63,079 nt of DNA from Dipetalonema caudispina. Its lineage: Eukaryota; Nematoda; Chromadorea; Rhabditida; Onchocercidae. The stretch is taken from assembly GCA_013365325.1 (NCBI GenBank), contig JABVXV010000350.1, positions 1 to 63,079 of the forward strand. The letters run 5' to 3'. How positions within the stretch are numbered: the stretch's first letter is position 1; every line of letters starts with the position of its first letter. This document shows, piece by piece, positions 1 through 12,991 of the stretch. The notes beneath the pieces were generated by a model. It was given only the letters and a program-made list of their open reading frames with translations. It had not been told where the DNA came from and searched no databases. Position numbers and translations under genes: made by a program.

Positions 1-120
<120 letters not shown>

Positions 121-269
121 CAGCAATAGAAAGTTATTTGGTTTGTATGAAAGTGGAAAATTAGCGTGATATTACTTTTGTGACAGGAATTCGTTTTTCC
201 TCAACACTGTTGCAATCGTCAGCTGTTTTCTTTCCTAGCTTAGAAAATTCTAGCATATAGGAAAAAATA

Positions 270-602
270 TCGTGTTCCGTATTGTATCATATATTTCCAT
301 CATTATTACAATCACTGTTTTCAAGTATTATTATCATTACTATCACTATTATTATTCGTTATTATCATTATTATCATTGCTATCACTACTATTATTGTCA
401 CTTTTTTATTATTACCACTATTATCACTACTATTATTTATTATTTATTATTATTATTATCATTATTATTATTATTGTCATTATTATTATTATTATTGTTG
501 TTATTGTTATTGCTATTACTACTGTTATTGTTATTATTATTATTATTGTTATTGTTATTGTCACTATTATTGTTATTATTATTTGTTGTTGTTATCGATA
601 AA
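270..602. repeat. degenerate ATT/ATC/ATG trinucleotide tract
   Basis: The tract is built from TTA, TCA, TTG and CTA triplets in changing order, so it is an old, mutated ATT array. Because the period is three, all frames stay open and give false ORFs of Ile/Leu/Tyr or Asn only. I see no sign of coding. Confidence 0.9.
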
Positions 603-2435
603 TGTTTGTAATTAATAAAAATGCAAGTATCATACAATTATAAATTCTAACATAGAACAGAGAGGTAAACGCGAGGGACTTTGTATTTTTTTGCTGTTAA
701 AATTCTAACATTCTTTCAAAATGCATTTTTGACATGCATTCTCTCAAAATCCCAATAGACAAAAGGAACGAAAAAAAATCATTGGCATTTTAGACAGTTG
801 GTGTTATTGTTGTTTGTAGTATCGTTTGTTATTTGGTTTTCCCCAACTGAAAATCACAATGAAACTTATTCGATTTTTCTCTATTTTTTTTTTTTTTTTA
901 TTTTTACACCTTATTTGAATTGAAATTACTCGGAATTATAATTGAAAATATCGCTAGTTATATAGTTCGAATTCGCTGATGAAAATTTGAAAATATTAAA
1001 AATAATGTCTCAAAATACAAGTTAAAATGGTAATATAGTGCATCATGATCTGGAAACATATTACGTGAAAGCTTTGAAAGGGTAACAAAAATTTTCTGGT
1101 TGTTGGTGAGCTAGGAAAATGACGTGAAAAGCTGATAAGGGGAAAAAATTAGGTTTACTTTGTTTTTAATACTTTTGTTAACCATTTCATGTCTGTTGTG
1201 CACATTTCGCTAAAAAAAAGAGAAAAAAGACGAGAAAAAGTTGAATGATTAAAATTAAAAGTAAATGGTGATAGAAAATGATGGAATTTTGGGATATCCG
1301 GAATACTAATCAGAAAATTCGACAAAGTTTCCTTATAATGATGGCAAAAAAAGGTTTTCTAGGAGCAAAATATTTGCTCTTATCATATTTCTTAATTAAT
1401 ATTTTGGATAGTTTAGGATTTTACTATTTTTATCACCAACATTTTAATGTTAATCAAACATCCATTTAGAAAGCTTCTACTGCGATCATTATTAAGGATC
1501 ACTGTCGTATTTATTACGTATTTATCCTCAAATGTTAGATAGATTAAGATTTAATTTATAACAATCATGTAATGGCTGTTATAACACTGTTTACAATTCT
1601 TCCGCTAAACTTACTTCCTGTTCATTATTTTAAAGTATTTAGCATATAGAAGCAGAATATTTTATTATATTTTAAGTTTTGATACTGTTAACAAAATTTT
1701 TGTTTATGTTATCATTTACAATATTGCTAGCTTTTTGCCGTGTTCATTTACTTTTGAAGAGCAAACTTTTTTACTTATGTTATGTTATCATACATTAAGC
1801 TTAAACACATTTTCCGTATGAATTATTAAAATTTCAAATTATTCTAAGTTTTTTCAGATTATCAATTAGGTATATAGCACCGTATAGCAAATCACTAGAA
1901 AATTATTAAGTAACCTTAAAATATATTAGAATAGACATATTGATTGAGTCTTTTTTATTAGCAGTTTAATTTTAAAAATTTGGTAAATGAATAAATAATT
2001 TCAAGATATGCATTACTTAAAAGTTGAATCAACAGGAAATTTATAAAAAAAAAAAAGAAACACTCTTCCTTTCTTCACTTCTCCTTTCTTCCTCTCCCTC
2101 CGTTTCTCTTTCCATCTCTCTCCATTTTATGGTTTCTGATTATTATTATTATTATTGTTAGACAGATTAATGTGCAACAAATTGATGGTAACACTATAAT
2201 ATCATATCCTGTCAGAGATGTTTTCAAGAAATTGATTTAAAATCAATTTATTTAAATTTGAGCGCTCTTTTCTTTTCGTTTTTATTTCAGATTTCAATAT
2301 TAAATGAATGTTTCCATAGTACGACACTAACAGGATAAGTGTATCCGTAGGTTATCGTATATCTTTTGGATATATTGGCAATGACAGAGCTCAATGCGGT
2401 TACTATTTATGTATTATTACTAATATATATTATTA

Positions 2436-2436
2436 A

Positions 2437-2475
<39 letters not shown>
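2436..2475. repeat. (TA)n dinucleotide microsatellite
   Basis: An uninterrupted TA run lies in intergenic DNA. Comparable TA runs occur at 16770-16818, 42419-42458 and 55627-55645. Confidence 0.9.
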
Positions 2476-2481
<6 letters not shown>

Positions 2482-4508
2482 GATGATTATATTAATTAAT
2501 ATATTATTAATATCTAGGTAGACAAACGGATATCAACTACTACTTTCATATTATTTCACTTACCATCACTTCATTCAATACTTCAGCAATCATTCATAAT
2601 CAATCTAATTACCTTATTACCTTAGCAATCAATCAATTTTATGCTAAAATTATATTATTTTACAAATACCAAAATTCCTCCAACAGTTATAAATGAGTAA
2701 TTATTAAGTTATTTCTTTCAATTAAACAACTATTTAATTGAATGTATCTATCAAATTTCCAAATAATTATATGCTATCTGTTATTAATAACTTTAAGAAA
2801 AATAAATAAATAATTCCAAGCAAACCGACAAATACACACAAATAAGAATTGATCCTTTAGGGGAAATATTTCCGGAAGTTGTTAGATGAATAATTTTTAG
2901 GAAGCGAATGAAATGAAGGTAGCAAAAGAGAAAAAGAATGATAGCAAAGAGTCATGGATGATCACTAGTGAAAGTAATATTTGTCGAGAAGTTGTTATTT
3001 ATCATCGATCAAGGCTAAATCTACAGGTATATATTTGGTTTATGAACAAATTAAATATTTCAAGAAATTCTAGAAACTTTTTTAATGAAAATTTGGCTAT
3101 ATTATTATGAAAGCAATACTTGTGGGATAAATGAAGTTCAAGAATATTATTCTTGCATCATTACGTAAGCAATATTTGTCAGGTAAAATTGGAGTTTAGT
3201 GAAACAAATCAGGAAATGCTATATTATTATAAATCTAGCGAGATCCGGAAATGTTCTATTATTACGAAAGTAGCATTTGTATAGTAAAATTAAGGTTTAC
3301 TCAAGCATCAGGAATATTTTCCTTTCTAATCCAACTCTACTACTTTAAATAAAAGCGCAGTTGAAGGTATTTGATGCATTATGATAGATTAATTTGAAAT
3401 GAAGTACAGTAAATAATATTTAGCGATCAGTCAATTTAACAAAGAATTTGCAAAGTATTTATTTACAAAATTACATCAGTTCTGACTATCTACCTGCCCG
3501 TAATAAATTAGAATAAAATATTTGAGAATTAAAAATTAAATTTAGAGTTGCTGTAAAAACTATTCATTCATAATTTCTCTTCATTCACATAGTAAATAAA
3601 AGCGTTCGAAGTATAAGCTTCGTAGTGTTTACCTAACTCCTTTATTTATTAGTTTAATTCGTTATCGATTCCTTTTTATGAATCATTTTAAATAATATTC
3701 CTTTTTTCTTTTCCTATTATATATATATATATACATAGTCTTTGGACTTATTTTTTCTTACTCGAAAATTTCATTTTTCCAAAAAATATTTTAATTTTTG
3801 ATGAACTAATTAATTCATGCATTCAATTATGTCTAGTTCGAAAATTTAAAGAAGTTGTGATTCAAAAGCTTAGTATATTTAAATTTAACTTTAAATTAAG
3901 ACTTTTATAATCAAATTTTTAAGTGTGTAACTTTGCAAAATTTTAGTTTACGCATTTAGCTTACACATCTAATATTTGCTCAAGTAGTCTGTCGATTCCG
4001 TAACAGTTGTTTCACCTTTGGATGATAGATAGCTGACGATAATGATAACAATTTGGAGGAGCATTAGGATATGTATATTATAATGATGGTAAACATTTAT
4101 AGTTCCAAAGATCTATCATCTTTTATTACAACAATATGTCTAATTCTTCATTCAACAATTCACGAATATTCGCCTTTTAGTTTTATTTTACTCTTATCCT
4201 TATATATGTAAATCATGTTTGGGTTTGGAGTAATTTTATTAAACCTAATCTGATAACATGATAAGATAATACATTGTAGGAAACTTATAACACAATTACT
4301 GACTTTTTCCCCCTCTCTTTCTCTCTTTTTAGTATGGGATCAAATTATTTGAACTATTGATAACCCTAAAATTGGATTATACAAATGGAATCACTAATTT
4401 TATCGTTAAATGATAGAATACGTAGGTGCAAAACTTATGTGCACATTTATTCATTGAAAAAAAGCTATGTTATATTTGTATTAGTATTATTATTATTGTT
4501 TATTAATA

Positions 4509-4514
<6 letters not shown>

Positions 4515-4597
<83 letters not shown>
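4515..4597. repeat. (ATT)n trinucleotide array
   Basis: An almost pure ATT array of about 80 bases. It gives a spurious poly-tyrosine reading frame on the plus strand. Confidence 0.95.
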
Positions 4598-4600
<3 letters not shown>

Positions 4601-5640
4601 TTTTTCCCCAATAGTAAATTAGCGTAGTGAAAATTAGTCCTTTATAGAATGGTAATTTATCGGAATATTTTACATATCTTTAATAAATACGTTTCAATTT
4701 TTTTAATTTAATTTTAAGACATATTAGTTTTCTTGGTTGAATTTTCTTTTTTCAATGTTTTAATTTTAATGAAACTTCGGAAAAAGATTAAGACGAAATT
4801 TCGTGCAAAACAAAAGTAGTTTTCAAATTTAATAAGTTTTTACTAGAAATTCATTAGTTTCAATGAGTGAAATAAATCTACGATGATTATCTCACAGTCA
4901 TTAAGATGTTATATACGCTACTCACACAAAAATATGTATATATTAGTTGAATTTTAAGTATTCAAAATTAGTAATGTCTTTAAGATTTAGCATCAGAGAT
5001 TTATCGAAGGAGAAATTATAATTTCTCTCTAATCCATCAAATTTTATATTAGGTTTTGGAGTTTGAGAGAAATGTTATTATAAGTAGAAAAACTTTAAAA
5101 ATGATCACGAATCACTAATACTGTAAATATGTAAATGATGAGTGCATTAGCCATAATTTGTCGCCCATTTATCATTTTATGATAAATGTTTGAGGATGTT
5201 CTAGAAAGAAATTCAAAGATTAAATTTTTGCCCGCATGTAATGTGCTGTATTTTGTGAGAACTTTTTTTAATGACAACCGATAAGTTTGACAATCTAGTA
5301 ATAAGGAAATTGTGTCACATCTGACTGTTGACTTTTGAATGTTGGACATATTTACTTGAAAAACCTGGAATTTTACCTTTAAAAACAGGCGGTTAATAGG
5401 TTTGATTAATAATTGGCATCGAAACAAATTATAAGAAAAAGTAACTTTCAAGATATTTGAAGTATTCATTTCTTATTCCGTTAAAAAACCTTAGAAGTTT
5501 TCAATTTGATGAAGGTCATAGAGTAGCGAACATTACATTGACGGCATTTTCTCACTTTTTGTTTAAATGACCTTGGATCTATTTCTGGTATATTTAGTTG
5601 ATTTTGATCAAGGCCACCTTTTCAACTGTTATTTGTGTTA

Positions 5641-6010
5641 AAATCTGCTTCTTATTAAAACATTGCTAAATTATGCAAAATAATAAGTTTGGCTTTTACT
5701 CATGACTTTTGGGGAAAAAGTGTAGTTAGATAAAATGGAAATAAAATTTCATGATGAAAATTTTATTTTTTTATTTTATATAATACACAAATATCATATT
5801 AAATGTTTAGCATTCGGAAATTTTTAGGGCTACGACGTTGAGAAAGTTTTTGATGAGAAGCAGGTAAAAGCAGATGAAATTTTTCATATAAAATTTTATT
5901 TCCATTCTATCTAACTACATCATTTTTTTTCCCATCTAACCAATAAGTCATAAGTAAAAGTCAAAGTTACTATTTTGCATAATTGAGCAATGTTTTAACA
6001 AAAAGCAGTT
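5641..6010. repeat. long imperfect inverted repeat (MITE-like or hairpin locus)
   Basis: Bases of about 5641-5765 pair with about 5871-6010 as an inverted repeat around a spacer of roughly 100 bases. Shared blocks read on one strand include AAAACATTGC, ATTATGCAAAATA, GCTTTTACT/GACTTTTACT and TGTAGTTAGATA followed by ATGGAAATAAAATTT. The arms differ by scattered substitutions and small indels. I see no transposase frame. This is either a non-autonomous DNA transposon (MITE-like) or a hairpin-RNA locus. The exact ends and any target-site duplication could not be fixed by eye. Confidence 0.75.
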
Positions 6011-6904
6011 TATAAAGTTTTTGATTTTGATGATAGATTTAATTTTTAAAAATTTTCCGGATTTATTATACCTTTGCCTTTTGGTAAGTGCAGTAGTATG
6101 ATATTTAATCTATATGGATAGTATTTAAAAAAAAGGAAAGTGACAGCCGACAATTGAAATTCGCCAAGGTTTCCACGAAGAACTGCCTTCACTCTAAAAT
6201 TTTTTTATGTCAATTCCACAGCGTCAAAAAATCAAACAAAAATATGAAATAATACGAAATATGAGTTTGAAATATTAATCCAATATCAAGTATTAAAAAA
6301 AACATATTTTGTCTTGAAATAATATTTCAAATATAATATCAACAATAAATATGTTTTTTTTTCGTTTTTTTTTTTTTTAATTTCAACAATATTTTATTCC
6401 TTTAATGATTGCATGAATATTTGTAGAAATTGGAATGATTGTACTGTTCAAAACAAAAAGAAAAATCAAAATGTTAGGTAAACCAGAACTATATATCAAA
6501 TTAGTTGTTGGAAAAAATTTCAAAAAAAAAAGTAGATATAATTCATCATTTTAACTTTCTCTGAAGTTTTCTCCCCATTAACAATCTATTTGCTCACAAA
6601 TAGAAATGCAAATTATCCATGTTAGATTAGCTATACACATGCATAAAAAGTTAATTATACAAATTATTTTCAAAATATAACTTAAATTTTTTTGAAATTA
6701 TTTTCTGCTATTGCCTTATTGAAATTATCATTTAATCGTTGCATCTCAAAAAAATTTTGAAATATATATTGATAAATTTTTTTTTGAAATATGTAAAAAT
6801 GCTTTAATGTTACCTTAGTGATATTTGCAATTCTCTTCATTTTTTCAATATTTCATTTTGTCATTATTAGCATAAAATGCAGGTGTATTGCAATATGAAT
6901 GTAT

Positions 6905-7510
6905 TTATATGTGTAAAAAACGAAGTACAAATATTAGAAATGATTACAAAAATGTATTTTTAATTGATGGTAGATATTATCAGTGTTTTATGGATCATTA
7001 TTAGTCATCAAATCGTACAATTGTTCTTTTTTCCTTTAGCACAATAAAGTTTTGTAAATGACAGTTTTATCTCATTTAGTTCTGACAGTATGACATCGCT
7101 TTTCCTTGTTTTAATAAAATTTACAAATGATAATTCTATTTGAATCAATTGATAACAGTACAATATTCAAATTTCTTAAATTTTTATTCATAACTATATT
7201 AAAGACAAAGATATTTGCACACATAAAATAGAAAAGTACAAATATTACGATTGACTAAAATATTATTTGTAATTGATGATGAATATTAATGTTATCAGTA
7301 TTATGTGAGTCATCATTAGTCATCATATCGTTTTCCTTTTTTCCATTACTACAGTAAAATTTATAAATGATAATTTTACTTGGCTTGATTTTCACAGTAT
7401 CATATCATTTTTTTTTCCCGTTGTTTCATTGAAATTTACAAAATAGCAATTTTACTTGGCACAATTGATAGCAGAAAAATATTCGAATTTTTTCAATTTT
7501 TATCCGTAAC
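6905..7510. repeat. diverged tandem duplication, period about 312 bp
   Basis: Two consecutive units align along their length. Anchors are AGTACAAATATTA at 6923 and 7235, ATTATTAGTCATCA near 7000 and 7310, and a shared close ending in CGTAAC or CATAAC near 7195 and 7510. Inside each unit, a roughly 80-base piece of the type TAAAATTTACAAATGATAATT occurs twice, so the structure is nested. I see no coding capacity. Confidence 0.7.
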
Positions 7511-9029
7511 GGAGGAAAGGTAAGGAAGGAGAAGAAATGAAAGGAAAAAAAAAAAAAAAAGAGATTAAATCGTTGTAATGGAAATGATTATAATTGTCAT
7601 TGAGATGAGACGATTAAAAATATAATATTTTCTCAGAACAAAGAAATTACAAATAGTATTCGATGCTACAAAATTCTTTCATTTTTTTTTTTTTTTGCCA
7701 TAAAGAGAATAAAAGAGAAAAACGAAAGAATAAAGAAGAAAATATAGCTGACGATGACATATTAGAAATGATTTTTGTATTAAAATTCATACGATTCCAT
7801 TCATTCCAATTTATTTATTCAGATAATTATCTAATTAAGCAATTCTTCATGATCCTTGAATATGTATGAATGAATAGTGCGTTTAATTTGATTTTTCATA
7901 TGAATTTATTTTTCCCTCATTTTCTCATTCTTTTTTTTAAAAAAATTGCCATTGAAAAAATCATGTTGAAATTTAATCACTAGTTGATGAAAATTAGATC
8001 AATGTGATCATTTTTCAGTTCATTTGAAATTATCAACAATATAAAATTTTTTCAATTCTATGTAAGTGAAACTAAATAAATGAGTAAGAATGAAGTGGAT
8101 GAGAATAATTTTTAAAATGTTATGATAAACGATAACGAGAGATATCATTCAGATAAGAGAAATATTCTTAAATTCTCCCCTTTTTTTTTGAATTATAATT
8201 GTTGGTAAAATTTTATTTATTGTACTTTTATCATATTATCTGTATATTTGTTACGGAAAAAAGAAATTTTTTTTTCTTATTCTTCGCAGTTAAATGACAA
8301 AATGAGTCATCGTTTTATATATCAGAAATTTGTCATGTTTTTAAACTTTTTCCTTCTTGAAACTTCATTTTACTTTATTTTATCTCATTTTTTTCCGCTA
8401 TTTTTTGCTCTTTTTACACGTAAAAAAAAATAACGTGGAGTAATTTTGATGAGAAATTAAAAAGGAAAGCTTGAATGAACTGATTAAAATTGGAAATTGT
8501 AATCATTTCAAATAAGTAAATGAATAACTGCAATTCATGCAACATTCAGCTACTTTATAGACTTATTATTTTGTATCTTTTTTTCTTTCCGAAAAAAAAA
8601 TTAATTGTCGAAATTAAACATTCTAAACTTAATTTCATTAAATTTCAGGTCAAAAATTAAAATTTTTTTAATGGAAACTAAAAACAACGAGCAAATAAAT
8701 TTGGATTTTTCTATTGATTAATTATTGATTTATTTATAATTCAAGGCTAATTAGCTTAATATTGTATCAGCCTAGGAATCTTTTAAGAAAAATTTTATCG
8801 AATACACAAATCCCAAACGTGTACGTTTTCTGACCTTTAATGTTTTGCCTGAAAATGTTAAAGATTATACAAACTGTTCTTAGGTTACTTTACATAATTT
8901 ATGAGTTCCATTCAGTATTTGACCTTTCTAATTTAATTGGATTTCTGAATTTCTTGATTTTCTAGCATCTTCATCAACTTACAATCAAAAATAAAGTTCC
9001 CTAATTCTATTTCATCTTGTGGAATATAT

Positions 9030-9320
9030 CAGAAATTATTACTCCTTCTATTCTGTTCTATTCCTTGCTATTCTGCTGCTCCATTCTACTCTGTTTTGCT
9101 TTACCTCTTCGTCATTTTAATTTATTTTCTTTGATTCTGTTACTATCCACTGCCATTCTATTCCTTTCGATTCTTTCCTATTTAATTCAATTTTCTTTTA
9201 ATTCAATTTTATTCCAACTTGTTACTTTCATTTCATCAATTCATTTCCATTCTTATCTATAACTTTTGATTTCACTCCGCTCTAAAATATTTTATTCTGT
9301 TCGAAATTTTACTTCTTTTT
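9030..9320. repeat. degenerate TTCTA/ATTCT pentamer tract
   Basis: The plus strand is dominated by variants of CTATTCTGTTCTATTCC with many substitutions. This suggests an old pentanucleotide minisatellite. The 81-residue open frame across it is Leu/Ser/Phe-rich low complexity, and I did not call it a gene. Confidence 0.55.
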
Positions 9321-12266
9321 ATCATTTGAATAGTAGGATAAAATTAATCTATAAAATTAACTTCAATATTGAAGAAAATTTAATTCTCTCCTAACATAGT
9401 CCCTCATTAAGTATCCCGTCCAAACACTAGTCTAGAACTATTATAACTTTCCAGTTGCATAATGTAGGCTGATCCTGGACCGCATTAAAAAATGGCGAAG
9501 GAGGAACACTTCAAGAAGGTGTTATTGTATGACGTATTGTTCTTGGGGACATGGTAGCTGGTAGTTGATATTCATAGTTTTTTTTTTTTTTTACTCCTGT
9601 AATTCAGCTTGATCTTGAACGGTAATGATATGTTATATAGTCGTGAAATACGTGAAATTCATACAGATGTTTAAAATTAAAATTTTCGAGAGAGAATTTT
9701 TTTCTAGTCTTTTATTACAGGTTGCAAGTAATTAAGCAAACTTAATACAAGAAGAATATAGAAGAAACACTTATAAGATTTTGACAAGATGAATAAATTG
9801 CAATATTTGTTCCTTGTATAGATACCTAGATTCGTATCATTCACAGTTCTTTTTTGTATAGCACTGAAGTTTAAGTTTTAAATGTTTCAAGTTTTGTAAT
9901 CAAATCCTAAAGGAAAAATGTTCTCGTGATTTCAACGCTTCTGAATACATATTTTCTAAGTTGAAATTTCCTAAGTTTCACTACACTCTGGGATTAAATT
10001 AATTGTTTTTGAAATTTCCTAAATTTCACGTGGTTTTTTTCTTTTTCAACTCTCTTTAATTAAGTTTCTTTCCTAGGTTTTTAAATTCATAAATTTTATG
10101 TACATTTCTTATGCATCTAGCAGGCTTTGTTTAGTTTCCAAGTTTTCGTCAACATTTACTTGGGGTTTTTTGATCTTCTAGGCGACAGTAACACAAAATG
10201 TTCAAGCGTTGGACCATCATCCATGTTTCACATAATAGTTAGGCAGGTTTTTTCGACTAGAAATATTTAGGTAAAAAAACTTATAGTCCTCAAATTTCAA
10301 ATTTTATTTGAAAAATGAATTATCAAATTTTATACTAGATCTAAACTGAATCTCATACCTCTCTCATTACTGTTTCAATAAATTTCGAAGTGTGCGTCAC
10401 TTCATTTTGCAATAAAGTGATACATTTTGGAAGATTCCGGAAATTTTCTTCCTTACCCAAGGGTTGGGTAGGGTATCCAAACAAGACACCGTTATTCACG
10501 ACAATTTTTGTTGTCATCCAAATAGTTGATAAGTGTCTGTTATAGTTGATAAGTGTATGTATCATTTCAGAGTTTCCATTTTTCTATACCTTCGTCATTA
10601 TGTAATGGAGCAACATTCGCAAGGCCTCGGAGGCTTCATACTGCAGGTATATTTTGTTTGTTTATAGATTTTTCCAAATTTCTTCGAAGCATTAGGTATG
10701 AATAAGCAAAGGGAATGAAGGATGCAGGAAGTCCAGATAAGTGTTAAATGAGGGGTAATAAGTTTAAATTGAGATAAGTATTACTGGACATAAGATAATG
10801 AGAATTTAATTTGAGATATAGCAGACGATAGAAATAAATAACATCGGACATAATAAAATTTTATTTGTTATAAATCATGTCGAAATAAGTAATTTTGCTA
10901 TATGAAATATTTTGAAGTAGGAATGCTGTACTTTTACTTGTATATGTCAAGGTTTAGCATCAGATGTACGGAATAAGTTTTGCGGAGGTTTCTAATCTGC
11001 AGCAGAATTAGGTTTTGAAACTGTCAATTAAGATTTCAAGTAAGGCGACCATAATCAATAATGGATTGAATACATGTGAAATCAGTAGAATTTCTGGAAT
11101 AAATTTAATAACCCTTTAAAAAGTTAATGTTTACTGTTATCGGATTTTCAATACTTAATGGATTACAAGAAAAATTTGATTGGGAAAATACTTCGCTTTA
11201 TAAAATCTACATAATTATTTAAACTAGGAAAATTTGAAATCCCTTGGTGTGAAATATTGAATGTCATATCCCTTTTAAAAAGACGAGATTTGAGAATAAT
11301 TGGCTAAGGCGACAACTTATTTCTCGTTTGGAATTCAGTACTAGTATTACCTGAATAAAAAATTGAATTGCTAAGATCAAATGAATCAAACTACCGTTAT
11401 GAAATCGTTTAATTAAACTATTAAAATTTTGTTTCTTCAAAACCATTTTCAAACTCATTCCATTATTTGGTTTCACTAAAAATGTTAATCTATGAAGGGC
11501 ATGATCTAAAATGAGTTGAAGTTACTTTTTACAATGTCATGTTAACTTTACAAGCTGAAATGGATCGAATTCATGCTAGATTGCCTCACACTGAGAAAAA
11601 ATATACTAAATGGTTTTTACCATGAGTAAATGATAATTTCGTTAGAAAATCAGGTTAATTTCAAATTTTTTATAAGATTAGAAATTGGAGTCGAAGAAAA
11701 TGTGTTTTCAATCGGAAGAAGTTGAATAAATCATTTTTTTTGTCATTCGATGATGTTTCCAAAAGTAATAATGGTTTGAACCTTTTTTCGAGAGCGATGA
11801 AATCATTCATTTATGTTCTCATCGAGCGTGGTAATAATTTTTTGGTGTTTCAACCAGCGACCTTGACATCTTTAAGGGATGCGAAACAGAAGCTTTCGTT
11901 AAATAATCCACCATTATTGGTGGAAAATATGTGATTATTTCGACCAACTTAATTTCAAAGACCGGAACTTTCCGATTTTCTTTGAAAATGATTAGATCGT
12001 GATTTCCTAAGTTCCCACTAAATTTATCATGGAAAGATTAGAAGTCAAAATCCCAGAAATTGTCATCTTTTGATTTTGTGTTATGCTATTAATAAAAGAT
12101 TTATGATACAATTGTGCCAAATGAATAGATATTAGTAAGAAATATTGAAAATGAAATACTCTATTAAACAGATTCCCACTGAGCAATAATCCAACAGCAT
12201 CTAATAAGAGATTAAATTTATAATTTAATGTGTCAGATTGTAGGATTTTGTTTTATCGCTTTCCTG

Positions 12267-12297
<31 letters not shown>

Positions 12298-12823
12298 TGA
12301 ATGCTGATAGTTAATTCAATTGGTCGAAAAGAATTAAGGTAAATTAACTGAATTGCTTTAATTTCATGAAAACAATATGGGATTTATAATTTCTGTTTAT
12401 TTCAGTTAAAAGTAGCAGCTTTAATGGACATGATAGCTGTTGTAGTAGTTGGTGGATGGTAGTAGTAGTAACGGTAATTGTTAGCTGTAATAGTATTATT
12501 TTTTCTTTTTCTTGTTAGTGTTACTAGTTATTACAGTAAAGAGTTATTGTAGCAACAGTAATAATAGTAGCAATCGTTCTATTGGTCTCTCTTGAAAAGC
12601 ATTGTTTGGTTTATTTTAACTACTCGTACAAAACGATCATATTTGCCACGACAAAATCATAAATTTTTTTTGCTATAAATGAAGAATATTTTTTCTCAAC
12701 TTTATACTAGTTTTCCAAAATTTGCAAATTGTTTAACAGAGGATCGTTTTGAGGTATTTGAAAGGTGATCAAAAATGTGCGGTATCGAGAATATCCAGAA
12801 TAAAGACAAAGAAGTTAAATTGA

Positions 12824-12991
12824 ATGTGGAGAGGATACCCGAAAATTGTTTCGGGTAAAAGTAGTAAGAGAGTGGAATATATGGAAAGGGAATGGGACGG
12901 ACAAGAAAGGTCTGACGAAGAGGAAAAAGTGGAGATAAGAGAGATACATGCGAGTAGAGTTTACTTCATGAAGACATTAAAATTTTCCTAA
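12824..12991 (+). CDS. small ORF of 55 codons, doubtful
   Basis: I do not recognise this frame. It starts MWRGYPKIVSGKSSKRVEYM, continues with a Glu/Asp/Arg-rich stretch and ends in KTLKFS. It lies in a locally GC-richer, purine-rich block within otherwise AT-rich DNA. No splice acceptor is evident just before the ATG, and there are no recognisable domains. It may be chance, or an exon of an unseen gene. Confidence 0.12.
   Translation: MWRGYPKIVSGKSSKRVEYMEREWDGQERSDEEEKVEIREIHASRVYFMKTLKFS

Larger units (their letters stand above)
603..5640. other. AT-rich region without recognisable genes
   Basis: No stretch here combines coding-like composition, splice sites and an open frame. It holds a polypyrimidine tract at about 2063-2126, a TA run at about 2440-2475, and many A or T homopolymers. 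Open frames such as those at 1278-1469, 2913-3110 and 5095-5469 have low-complexity or random-looking translations, and I did not call them. Confidence 0.6.

Noticed and set aside
272..637. Frames of about 109 residues on the plus strand and an Asn-rich frame on the minus strand
   Set aside because: They come from the degenerate ATT trinucleotide tract and have no coding composition.
10436..10478. Small palindrome TACCCAAGGGTTGGGTA
   Set aside because: The arms are only seven bases, it stands alone, and it has no neighbouring gene start that would make it an operator.
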